Assembly (NCBI GenBank): GCA_014871385.1
Contig: CM026433.1
Location: 5,023,823 to 5,087,822, forward strand
Direction of reading: 5' to 3'
DNA from: Ceratodon purpureus
Lineage: Eukaryota > Streptophyta > Bryopsida > Pseudoditrichales > Ditrichaceae
Length of the DNA stretch: 64,000 nt
Shown here: positions 1 through 10,852 of the stretch, piece after piece
Layout of the letters: each line of letters opens with the position of its first letter
Numbering within the stretch: the first letter of the stretch is position 1
Notes under the pieces: model-generated
The model's database searches: none
What the model saw: only the letters and a program-made list of their open reading frames with translations
Told to the model about the DNA's origin: nothing
Made by a program: the position numbers and the translations under genes

Positions 1-175
1 TATAGGTTTTTTGGTTTCGGAGTGGGAGGTTGATTCGATTGGGAGTTCGTTTCTTTGCTGTTAGTGAGTTTGAGTTTCGTAGGGTGCGAGTTTCGTTTTC
101 GCCACTGAGCAGAGGAGGCGGTGGTTTTAGAAAGCGTTGTGAGGTTTTGCTCTTTGTAAGAAAAGGTCGCGAGCA

Positions 176-3100
176 ATGGATACCGCTAGGAATGTGGAAT
201 TGGCAACGCATGATAATTTTCGTTCCAGGTCGCCTCGAACAAGAGGCGACCTCGATTCTCTGCCTCTTCTGAATGGGACTACCACTGACAGCGATGTCGT
301 CAGCGACGTTCCTCTTCAAGTGGTGGTGAGAATGAGGAAATTGGAGGTGGACATTAAGGGTATAAAATGCGGAGCGTGCATTGGTCCTATTGAGAAGGCG
401 TTGGGTCGATTGAAAGGGGTAGAATCGGCGACCGTGTCGTTCTTGCAGGAGCGAGGCGTGATTGTTTGCGACTCCAACCTTGTTAGTGAAGATGACATCA
501 TTGAGGCTCTCGATGATTTAGGTTACGAAGCTGAGATTGCGTCAAGCACTCCAGTTTTGTCCTTAGCAGCCAAAGCTGACGCTCCTGTACCCACCATCAT
601 TGGCCAGTTCCGAATCATAGGGATGACTTCCGCTGCTTGTGTGAACTTGTTGGAGAGCGTCCTCACAGGTCTGAAGGGAGTCGTACGTGCCACAGTTGAT
701 CTTATTACTGAAACTGGTGAAGTGGAGTATACTCCGAGTCTCATCAACCGGGAGGACATCGTTCGGGCAATTGACGACGCAGGGTTTGAGGCACAATTGA
801 TGGATAGTACCTTAAGAGACCAGATCAAGTTTGTTGTGGCGGGAATGTTCTCTGTCATGGACAAGAGCAACGTAGACTCTGTTCTGCGCAGCTTGGCAGG
901 AGTGAAAGAGATCACGATTGACCCACGCACAGAGAAAGTTGAAGTTATGATCGATCCCGAGGTTGTCGGATTGCGTGCGTTGGTGGAATCGGTGGAAGCG
1001 AATGGCAATTACAAGGTGATCATCCCGAATCAGTACACGAACAAGTCGCCAGAGAACAGCGACGAGGTTGGGCACATGTATCGGTTATTTCTCTGGAGTT
1101 GTTTGTTCGGCATCCCTGTGGTGTTCATTGGGGTGGTCTGGCCTCGTATCATGGCTATGCAACTTCTGCTTCCTGTCAGATTTGGTCCCTTTCTGCTTTC
1201 AGATTGGTTGAAATGGGCGCTTGTCACACCAGTTCAGTTTTTCCTGGGCCGTCGATTCTACATCGGTGCTTACAAGTCTCTTCGAAGGAAGTCAGCCAAC
1301 ATGGACGTGCTCGTGGCGTTGGGTACAACAGCGGCGTATGTGTATTCCGTCTGTGCCCTCTTCTATGGTGCCGCCACTGACATGCAGCTGCCGACCTATT
1401 TCGAGACAAGCGCAATGCTCATCACTTTTGTTCTATTGGGAAAGTATTTGGAGGTTCTGGCGAAAGGAAAAACTTCGGAGGCAATTGGGAAGCTTTTACA
1501 GCTGGTGCCCACGCATGCAGTTCTTCTGACGCTCGACTCTTCGGGTAAGGTGATGTCGGAGAGGCACATCGATTCTCAGCTGATCCAGAGAGGCGATCTG
1601 CTCAAAGTGCTCCCCGGGGCGAAGGTGCCCGCAGATGGGGTCTGTGCATTGGGCAAGAGCCATGTCAACGAGAGCATGATCACAGGCGAGGCGGCACCAG
1701 TGGCCAAAGGAGTCGGTGACTCTGTCATAGGTGGTACCGTGAATTCTGAACACGGTGTTTTGCATGTTCGTGCAACGCGAGTTGGACGTGACACAGCGCT
1801 TGCACAGATTGTGAATCTCGTGGAGACTGCACAAATGTCCAAAGCTCCGATTCAGAAGTATGCCGATTATATAGCCAGTATTTTCGTACCAATCGTAGTT
1901 TCTCTAGCTGCTCTTACTTTTGTTTGTTGGTACGTGGCTGGGAAAGTGGGAGCGTATCCTGATTCCTGGCTACCTGCAGATGGCAACCACTTTGTTCTGG
2001 CACTCCTGTTTGCCATCTCAGTGACGGTTATAGCCTGCCCCTGCGCTCTGGGGCTTGCGACTCCCACTGCTGTCATGGTTGCAACTGGAATTGGGGCCAC
2101 CAACGGGATTTTAATCAAAGGAGGTGACGCTTTGGAGCGTGCTAATCGTGTCCAATGTGTGGTTTTTGACAAGACCGGCACATTGACAAAGGGCAAGCCT
2201 TCCGTCACACATCAAACAGTAAAGATCTTTAATAAGACCCCCTTGGCTGAATTCCTCACAATCGTTGCGTCTGCGGAGGCCGGGAGTGAGCATCCTCTAG
2301 CAAAGGCATTGGCGGACTATGCTCATAACCACTTGGTGTTCACTGAACCGCTGACTCCGAGATCAGCAGATATGCCTAGAACAAGAGATTTGAGCTGGAT
2401 GAGGGAAGCATTAGAGTTCGAAAACATCCCTGGCGAGGGTGTGCGTTGCACTGTGGGTAGAGTGTCCGTTTTGGTGGGCAATCGGAAGCTGATGCTCACG
2501 TCCGGAGTGAGCATCTCCGATGATGCGGAAGGCTACTTGCAACAAACGGAGGGTCGAGCTGGTACAGGGATTCTGGTTGCGTTCAACGGGGCGATTGCTG
2601 GCGTGGTTGGCATTTCGGATCCGTTGAAGCCAGAGGCAGCTCTGGTGGTGGAGGCTCTCCAGCGGATGGGCATTCGGTGCGTCATGGTGACGGGAGACAA
2701 CTGGGGCACTGCTAAGTCGGTGGCTAATCAGGTAGGAATTGATGAGGTGTTTGCGGAAGTGCTCCCAGCTGGAAAGGCTGACATCATCCACAACCTCCAG
2801 TCGGATGGAACAGTTGTGGCTATGGTGGGCGATGGTGTCAACGATTCTCCAGCTCTGGCGGCATCAGATTTGGGCATTGCGATTGGAGCAGGGACGGATA
2901 TTGCAATTGAGGCTGCAGATTATGTGTTGATGCGGAACAGTTTGGAGGACGTGATCACCGCAATCGACTTGTCGCGGAAGACGTTTGCTCGAATCAGGTT
3001 GAACTACGTGTTTGCAATGGGGTACAACGTCATTGCTATCCCTGTTGCAGCTGGCGTGCTGTTTCCATTGTCCGGCTTGAGGCTGCCACCCTGGGCTGCC

Positions 3101-3211
3101 GGTGCGGCAATGGCATTCTCTTCAGTCTCCGTGGTATGCTCCTCGCTGTGGTTGAGGAGGTATACACGGCCTCGGCTGACTGAGCTGCTGCAGGTGAAGA
3201 TTCAAGCGTAG
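176..3211 (+). CDS. RAN1/HMA7-type copper-transporting P1B-ATPase, single exon
   Basis: Predicted 1011-residue copper pump of the endomembrane system. Plant RAN1/HMA7 loads copper into secretory proteins and ethylene receptors; that role is inferred from family. Three heavy-metal-associated domains lie near residues 55-120, 143-208 and 217-283. Only the first keeps the CxxC pair (KCGAC, Cys65 and Cys68). The second reads TSAAC and has one Cys, and the third has none. Membrane segments begin near residue 303. The ATPase core is complete: TGE in MITGEAAPV, the copper-channel CPC at 621-623, phosphorylation motif DKTGTLTKG at 665, SEHPLAKAL, and MVGDGVNDSPALAASD. The ATG at 176 gives an N-terminal extension like that of RAN1. 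RAN1 of Arabidopsis is spread over several exons, whereas this copy is uninterrupted. HMA5-type is the alternative, but the degenerate third domain and core wording fit RAN1 better. Confidence 0.93.
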   Translation: MDTARNVELATHDNFRSRSPRTRGDLDSLPLLNGTTTDSDVVSDVPLQVVVRMRKLEVDIKGIKCGACIGPIEKALGRLKGVESATVSFLQERGVIVCDSNLVSEDDIIEALDDLGYEAEIASSTPVLSLAAKADAPVPTIIGQFRIIGMTSAACVNLLESVLTGLKGVVRATVDLITETGEVEYTPSLINREDIVRAIDDAGFEAQLMDSTLRDQIKFVVAGMFSVMDKSNVDSVLRSLAGVKEITIDPRTEKVEVMIDPEVVGLRALVESVEANGNYKVIIPNQYTNKSPENSDEVGHMYRLFLWSCLFGIPVVFIGVVWPRIMAMQLLLPVRFGPFLLSDWLKWALVTPVQFFLGRRFYIGAYKSLRRKSANMDVLVALGTTAAYVYSVCALFYGAATDMQLPTYFETSAMLITFVLLGKYLEVLAKGKTSEAIGKLLQLVPTHAVLLTLDSSGKVMSERHIDSQLIQRGDLLKVLPGAKVPADGVCALGKSHVNESMITGEAAPVAKGVGDSVIGGTVNSEHGVLHVRATRVGRDTALAQIVNLVETAQMSKAPIQKYADYIASIFVPIVVSLAALTFVCWYVAGKVGAYPDSWLPADGNHFVLALLFAISVTVIACPCALGLATPTAVMVATGIGATNGILIKGGDALERANRVQCVVFDKTGTLTKGKPSVTHQTVKIFNKTPLAEFLTIVASAEAGSEHPLAKALADYAHNHLVFTEPLTPRSADMPRTRDLSWMREALEFENIPGEGVRCTVGRVSVLVGNRKLMLTSGVSISDDAEGYLQQTEGRAGTGILVAFNGAIAGVVGISDPLKPEAALVVEALQRMGIRCVMVTGDNWGTAKSVANQVGIDEVFAEVLPAGKADIIHNLQSDGTVVAMVGDGVNDSPALAASDLGIAIGAGTDIAIEAADYVLMRNSLEDVITAIDLSRKTFARIRLNYVFAMGYNVIAIPVAAGVLFPLSGLRLPPWAAGAAMAFSSVSVVCSSLWLRRYTRPRLTELLQVKIQA

Positions 3212-3229
3212 GAGTATATATGTCAATCA

Positions 3230-3328
3230 TGTTTACATGCGTACATTATGTTTTGCCAGCTTTGTTTATATGCGTACATTATATTTTGCCAGCGTTGTTT
3301 ATATGCGTACATTATGTTTTGCCAGCTT
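3230..3328. repeat. 33-bp tandem repeat, three copies
   Basis: Three head-to-tail 33-bp units occupy 3230-3262, 3263-3295 and 3296-3328. They share the core gcgtacattat and differ at only a few bases. The array starts about 19 bases after the ATPase stop codon, so it is probably part of that gene's 3' untranslated region. Confidence 0.9.
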
Positions 3329-5009
3329 TGTAAGATAACAATGAATATATGTTTTAAAATATGGAGGTCTGATTCAGATCCTCTTGGGCTATACTTTTGA
3401 GCTTCCAAGTCCCTCACTGATTGGTATTAATTGTCTTTGATTCATGAGTCGCTGATGTGTCATTGATCGGAATCTTATTGCAACGGCCAGCGTTTCCTCT
3501 CTCGGTAGCTGCATGTTCTAGAAGCGTTTCTCTGAAAACACCACCATCCAAGCTGATGATAATAAAATTGCATATCAGTGTGCGTATTTGAAGGTTCGGA
3601 ATTGTAGACCGGAACAATTTGCACATGTGATGTAAGTACCATCGCAGCCTGTGTTGGTATCCGCCCCTTGATTTCTGCTCGGGTATCATATAACTAGTGA
3701 AGAAAATTATTGAGAAACATGTATGTATTACCAAAAAAGTCAGGATGCAGAGGTAAGACTCACTTATGCGGACATATTCATTCACACCTGTTCATTCATT
3801 CTTGTCTGTGTAAATGAAGAATTGCTTCCTTCAAATCGAATTAAGGTTTGTTTCAAATCCTCGTGATCCATCCTGTTTAGCTTCTGACCAATGTCCCTCT
3901 CCGTTATGAGTATTGAGGGCCACTGACAGACCTTAAGTTATTGGAACTGTGGTAAGCAAATGAACTCATAATTTTGTTATCGCAGTAATGGCACTTATTG
4001 TAGATTTACTCCTCGAGGCCCGGGGAACCGTTTCATGCCGAACTTTGTGCAAGTGAATAAGGTGATGCCGAATTTTACCGGAAATGTTTTCTCTTCTTTT
4101 CTTTAATTCACGAATTTAAAGCGAAACGGAGACACCTCGATTCTTTAAGAAGCTGGATACTCTCCAGATGATAATTGCACTCAACTTGGATACCCTGGCC
4201 CCCTACTACTCAGGGCAACCTACGATGTTCTCATGTTGCAATTGCCGAGAGCCGTTACTTCCTTCATTGTGCATCATCCATGATTCCCTTCACTCTAAAG
4301 ATATGGATGATGGAACTACAACGAACATACGAAGTCCCTTTATTTTCCGCAACATACATCACACCAAACCTCAACCAAACCTCAGGTTTGGTTGGGTCCA
4401 TTTTTCTGACCTTGCATGTTTTGAGGTTCTGTAGACTCTTTTTGATTGTTTTTGGAGCTAAGTTTGGGGCTTCCAATCTCAACGTACCTTATGGATCAAC
4501 ATAATAATAGGGGCAGGTTTTAGCATCAGCCCTCCCATCCTGAGGATGTATTGAGCCACAATCGAGGTTTTTAAGAGAAATCCCAAGATACCGCCATACT
4601 CTTAGATGCTGTTAGCAGCAAAGTGCAGATAGCGTAATGGTAGTGGTATAGAAATGCATAAATGGATAAACCTGCCTCACAACTTTTGGGATAACAGACT
4701 ATTTCACTGAAGGATATATAAGATTTTTCAACCTTGGACTAGAAACACCGCAGAGAATTCTCCTGGAAGTTTCTCGAAACTAATTAATGCATTCTATTCG
4801 ACACAAAGTCCTATCCATCATTCTATCCGTCAACTGTACTCATTCTCCAGAAAATGCAAACCCTGTAGAAACACTAACATTCAATCGAAGACATGATGTT
4901 TAACATTCAAATCATAAATCTAAACTTGATTCTGGACTCTTCTCATTAGACTTGCTATTGCATCAATATCCAACAACATACAGTGTTCCGAAGAAGAAAT
5001 TGGGCATGA
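3329..5009. other. Intergenic stretch, no recognisable gene
   Basis: AT-rich spacer. Open frames here are short and show no family resemblance. The only structure seen is a perfect 11-bp inverted repeat with a one-base loop at 4372-4394 (arm caaccaaacct). Confidence 0.6.
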
Positions 5010-5511
5010 ATGTAGCAGAGGTGACCTTCTCTCCTCGACCCGGCGGAGTGGAGGGTCGGGGGCAGGAGGACCCGACATCCAGCAGGGGCAGCTCTCACCG
5101 GGCAGCCCTAACCTTCATATTTTTTATTTTTTATTTTTTATTTTATTTTTAAACTTTTTTTTTTGGAGACAAATTGTCTCAGAAATTTATATGAATAATA
5201 TAAGGTTTTTCAAACCCATCGAGCGGAGCGAGAAGGGTTTGAATAAGGGCGACGGGTCCGGTAGGACCCGTTGCCCGTTAAGTAATTTTAGGGTTCACTC
5301 AAAACAACGATCACGGGGTAGCTAGGGTTGATCTCATTGAATTTTGGTTTTTATTGCCTCTATTTTTTTCCCAAATATTTTTCTTAAATAAAAAAATAAA
5401 AAAATAAAAAAATTCAAATCCTATGGGGCTGCCCGCCCAGTGAGCGCCGGGTCCCCTGCCCCCACCCTTCAATTCCCCGGGGGCCATAGCCGGAGGTCAC
5501 CTCTGCTACAT
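5010..5511. mobile_element. Small non-coding element with terminal inverted repeats
   Basis: The ends are inverted copies. The left end starts atgtagcagaggtgacct at 5010 and the right end is its reverse complement, finishing at 5511. The match is about 18 bp perfect, followed by weaker similarity in a G-rich stretch (GGGGGCAGG and GGACCCG on both arms). The interior is AT-rich and holds two further hairpins: ttcaaaccc/gggtttgaa at 5209-5243 and acgggtcc-ggta-ggacccgt at 5252-5271. There is no coding capacity. No convincing target-site duplication flanks it, so the superfamily is undetermined. It could be a MITE or another foldback element. Confidence 0.6.
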
Positions 5512-6033
5512 GTGTCCCAGAAATTGCAAAACAAAAAAAATTAAAATTAAAATAACTGAATGTCGAGGTATCGATGTAATGCGGGTTAAAGCCAGATCTT
5601 GTTCCTAAAGATCTCCACCAACTTTGAAAGAGGAAAACTTTTGAGCGTGACGATCATTACTGTGCCTAACACAAATCAATGATTCAAATACCGACTAGAG
5701 AAGGGACCACAACAATAAAAACCTGCGCTGCTGAGTACCATCGATTCAAACCTCAAAATTTGAACAATTCGCTTAAGGCAACAGCAGCCAAGGATGATTG
5801 AACTTGGAGTAAGGCTCCTTTGTGAACACGGCAATCATTACAACTATGGATGACACAAATTTTTTTCCAATGGTTTAAATACCGACCTAGAGATAATACG
5901 ACAAATGTAAAAACCTGCTCCCCTCCATTCCATCGTCGCACACCTCAAAATTTCAGGAAGTCTCCTGACCCTGTACCATCCTCCGATAATTAGTCTTGGA
6001 GAGAGGTTCCGACAATTCTCCATTCAATTCAGC
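5512..6033. other. Spacer before the TNL unit
   Basis: No gene, RNA or repeat was recognised. Recognisable similarity to the second TNL unit begins at about 6034. Confidence 0.5.
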
Positions 6034-6181
6034 AAATACATCTCATGCGGCAGATCACTCAGCCGTTCCACAGGAAAATCAAATAATGGTACGATAACTG
6101 AGATGGAACTGGGATGTTAACAACCTGAGTATTCTAAAAATTCACTCAACATTGCACTACTGCAATCATCCACAGATGCAA

Positions 6182-9100
6182 CTATGTAAGAGCATCTGCT
6201 ATTGCTTCGACCTGCTCGATATTCTCATCGTCATCTCCACTTGCGGATCCTTCATCCCCACTTCCATCACCTTCATCATCATCCGAGGACGAAGCGTCCT
6301 CTACCCTGAATTCTCTCAGATTTTGAAACCTACTGAAATCCAGCACTTCCTCATCAAGATCACAACCAATAAGTTCGATCTTCCTCACAGCTGTCAATCG
6401 ATCGCTGCAACTCAACTTTGTCAGCGCTCTACATTCCTCAAGCCGAAGTTTTTCCAATTGCGGAAATGCACTCAAATCTGGGATTTCTACCAGACTCTCA
6501 CAATCAATCACTTTCAACTTGGTCAATTCCGTCAAGGGATTGCCGCAAGTCACCCTTTCTAAAGCACTACAGCCTTCAAGCTCTAGCTTCTCGAGATAAG
6601 AGAAATTAGTAAGATCCAATGCTTCCATCTTCGAAAATCGGTTGATCGAGAGAACCTCCAGTTGCAAACATAGAGATGTCAGGCTGAGCACATTCTCACA
6701 TTCGCTCCCATTAAGATACAGTTCACGCAACCTTGTCAATGTTTCAAGATCTCGCACAAAGCTCGTCACTGAGGATCCATTCACTGCTAGAGTTTTTAAC
6801 GAGCACAATGTACTTTCACTCCGCCAGTCTCTTAGATTCGGGCAACCCACGATAGTAAGCGAGGTCAATTTTGTAAGCCTCCCAAATTCAGGTAATCTCT
6901 CCAACTTCTCACAACGATCCAAAGAAAGAGTCTCCAAAGCTGTTGAATTGCTCAATCCCGACAAGTCCTTGTACTCGCAACCCACTAAGGCCACCTCCCT
7001 CAATCTCTCCAAATTTTGCAGATCGGGCATGACATCGTCACCTTTGCACACAAAAAGCTGAAGAACCTCCAACATCAGCAGGCTTCGTATACTCGCCCAT
7101 ATTGGTCCATTCCATCCGTCAATGACCACAATTTTCAGCGCAGATAGCTTCGAAAGAACAGGCTGCTCTCCTGACAGCTTACCAAAAGAGGCATAAAGTT
7201 CTGTCATGGAAAGTAGACCATCCAACCTCGGCACTTTCTGAACAGGGCACTTCGCTACGTCCAATTCACGCAGCTTTGTGAGCTTCGCCAGATCAGGCAA
7301 TATGACAAGTTTCGAACACCCTTCAGCATAAAACCCCTCCAAAGAAACCAGGTCGCTTAACCCAGGCACTTCCCTTATGGACTTGCAATCATTAATGCAC
7401 AACTCCCTCAATTTCTTCAGCCGCCCTAGTCTCGGCAGCTTTTCCAGCTTACCACATCCCGACAACACAAGCTGCTCCAAAGCATATAATTCACCCACGC
7501 CAGGGCACTCTCGCAACGACTTGCAGTGAGGTATCCTCAGGATCCGTAAAGCGGCCATCCTTGAACTTAAGCCTTTCAACGAAATCAAGTCCGGGAATCG
7601 GTTAATCACAACAATCCGCAGGAATCTCAGCTCCGTCAAATCAAGCACTCGCGTACCCTTGCAATCCGCAAGTTCAAGATTCTGGAGCTTTGTGAGGCGT
7701 CCAATCCCATCCAAACACGGTGCAAATCGGGGCGTGATCCAGGACAGAGAAACAAGGCTCGATAATGAGCTCAATCCTTCAGCTCTCACTGTCAGCCCAG
7801 GAGTGTCCAACTCCAAGCTCTTAAGGTGCTTTAATCCACTCAAATCCAAGTCCAGGTCACAATCCAGCGTCAAGATCAAAACTTCCAACCTGAACGCCTC
7901 CACGTTCACAAAGTCACTCAGGTCGAGTCCCTCCAAACCCCTCCACCCCTCCTCCAAGAAGCACATTCTCTCCACACTCTCCCTCCACCGACCACTTCGT
8001 CCAAGTGCCTTCTTTCCGTCCACATGGTACACCCAACGTTGCTCTCTGGAATCGTGGGCCTTGGTTTCCGCAACGGCAAACTCAATCCATAAGTCGTGCA
8101 TGCCAATTTTCGTGAAGTCTTCACTCAAGTCCTCCAGAAGAGATTTCCTCTTCAGCACCTCAAGCTGCACACGGAAACAACCCCCCCGCCGCATTCTCAT
8201 ATTCAGATTTTAAGCCACAATTTGAACAGTCTTTACAATACAACTTTAAACATAACACTATTTGCTGAACTAGACATCTAAAATATCACCGACCTCAAAT
8301 CACATGCAATAGAGCCCCATGGGTTGTTCTCATCATCCTCAAAAGTCAGTAGATTCAATAGCTATAAATGTTCAAAATACCAATCACAATCCTCACCATG
8401 TCCTTCACATCTTCAACTGCTGCTTCATGGACATAACACAACAAATCCCGCCTTGTCACACCTACTTCATGATTATCGCACTCAGGCGTCACCAGCAACG
8501 CAAGGTCCATGAACATCATCTGATGTTTGCGATCCAATGAGTCATAGCTATTCCTCAAGATGGAATACACTGGATTTGTTTTATCTTTCAGCTGATTGAA
8601 TGTGTCGATGTTGCGTAATTGTGCTGCCCACTTTGTGGTGTTGCACCCGAGCTGTTGACCCAAGACCTTCAGTGCAAGTGGATGGTAGTGTCTGCTTCTG
8701 CCATCGCCTTTCAAGAAATGGCACCGCTCAATGCAGTCCTTCAAAAGCCCCTCATCAACTTCATGTCGTGATGGCAAATCCGCATAACTCAGAAACAAGG
8801 TCTCTGCCTCATTTTCTTCCAACTCCGGCATTTCCAAACAGTTGGTGGCATCCAGATTCAACTTCTTCAGGACACTTATAGAACGTGCAGTGACCAACAC
8901 TACACTACCGCTTCCATAACTTGCTTTCAAATATGTCTGAGCAACCTCCAATGTCTTGAAGTCATCGTGGACGTTATCCAAAGTAAGGAATATTGGTTGA
9001 GTGCACAACTGCTTCTTCAAGTATGCATAACCCTACAAACAAGTCATTCGAACAGGATGCTTATATATGTTATTACCAAATTTGAATACCACAAATCACC

Positions 9101-10799
9101 AAAATTAAATGCTCTAGTCTCAATGTATTAAGCTTGCACTCACCAATTCTATGTCGTCCAATTTGTCCAAAACATCGTGCCTTATCTTTGATAACTTCTT
9201 CAATGCTTTTCGCAACAATTCCAATTCACTTCCACGTCCCAACTCAATATGGCATACATTGTCACAAAACTTGAGAGCAAGCTCGTTGCACAAAGCTTTA
9301 GAAATGGTAGTTTTACCAATACCACCCATTCCATATAGGCCAACAATACAAACCCTTGAATTTGAATTTGTTAGCACTTGATCCATCTTATCTTCGATGA
9401 CCTATGTACCATAATCAAAAGTCAAAATTGTTAAAAGTAACCATCCTCTTGTAAGTGCATTAAACTTTTGTAAAAAAATATATAATTATGGCCTACGCAA
9501 GAATGAAAAGGTCCACAATCTATTTATAGAAATAACACACTTCAATGTTTGTCAATAATTGAAGTACCATTGTGCAATTCTACATAACGTCCAAGAAAGC
9601 CATTAGACAATTTTTACTCACCTTACAACTTCGTGATCGTCCTTGGACATGGGAATCATCCCATCTTGTTTCCGAAGACACTAATCCACACACCTCCATC
9701 ACAATCTCTTCTCGAAATTGCACATCACAACAACCTCCTTTCATAAGCAAACCATTGATTGAAGCTAAGACCTTAAGAGCATCTTTCCATTCTTCCACCT
9801 TTATGCGAATGTCTTTTTTAGACCACTTTTGCCAATGTGATATCCATTGCTTTTGAATCTTGATATCTTTGAAGTCTTCTATTGATATGAGGTAATAAAT
9901 GGGAATGATCTTAATCCTTGAACTAGGCTTCTTAGACTCTTTCACCATAGCATTTAACTCCAACATTGGCCACTTGCTCTTTGTAAAAAACTCCTTGGAT
10001 AGAACCACCACCCCAACGTGACATTGCTCAATAGCATCAAAAATCAATTTTGGAAACTTTTCTCCAATTGGAAGGCTACTCCGACGCTTGTCAAAGAACG
10101 GGTATCTATCGCATCTCTCCAAATCCACACATAGTTGCTCCACAAAGTCTTTCTGAGCACCACTATGACTGAGGAAAATCTTGTGTTTTGCCTCCAAGAT
10201 GTGATCACTGAACACAATTCAAATGTCCATAGAGATGTGAATATCACGTGCATTAATAAAAGAACAATTGAAATCAGCCCAAATTCTACTTGGGATCAAG
10301 AATCCATTCTTGTTCATCACACATATTTGCCAATGAGTAGACATTAGAGACAGGAATCTATATTCCGTGAGGCCCACACAATGCAAACCACCATTCATGT
10401 CATGGAAAAGAAAGTGCACCAATTAAACACGAGCACCCACCTCTCATCATAAACTTCATTGTCTGCATTGTCCCCACTGAGCTCGCAGTTCACCACATTA
10501 CTGATCATATCACCTTCATCATCCCGTGCCTCGACTTGAATTGAAGGTAGGCAAGTGCCCAAAAATCCGAGCACAACACAAGTGTACCGCAAGTACCCAA
10601 GCAGCCAAGTCGCTACAGAGTGGAACTTGCTGGTTGGCTCCAATACAATGGGTGTAGAGGGAGCCTGCGGGATGCCAAAAATGCGCTCACTAAATGGGCT
10701 CCCGGGCTGATTACTCAGAGTGCTCACCTGAATACTCTGGCCAGCTACATCATCAATGTGCTCACACTGAGCACGGCCAGATGAACTCGTCGATGCCAT
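6182..10799 (-). CDS. TNL-A: membrane-anchored TIR-NBS-LRR immune receptor
   Basis: Five exons, read from high to low coordinates: 10799-10441, 10207-9622, 9401-9144, 9032-8397, 8164-6182, giving 1273 residues. Exon 1 starts MASTSSSG and carries one hydrophobic segment near residues 61-87 (ATWLLGYLRY then VVLGFL). Exon 2 is the TIR domain (KIFLSHSG) with the putative NADase glutamate in KWPMLELN near residue 203. Exon 3 has the P-loop GMGGIGKTT near 339-347. Exon 4 has the kinase-2-like LTLDNVHD and GLPL-like HPLALKVLG. Exon 5 opens with GMHDLW (MHD) followed by about twenty LRRs with a Cys-containing consensus and an acidic Ser/Asp/Glu tail. By family it should be an intracellular pathogen sensor whose TIR consumes NAD+. 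The membrane anchor is the odd part. All exons are open, so the gene is probably functional. Confidence 0.88.
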
Positions 10800-10852
10800 T
10801 TCCCGAAACCAACAGTCACTCAATTAAAATCCTAAGTAGTCTCCATGAATGG

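Noticed and set aside
3414-3785. 123-codon minus-strand frame
   Set aside because: Low-complexity composition, no motif, isolated in spacer DNA.
4372-4394. Perfect 11-bp palindrome
   Set aside because: Too short and isolated to assign a function.
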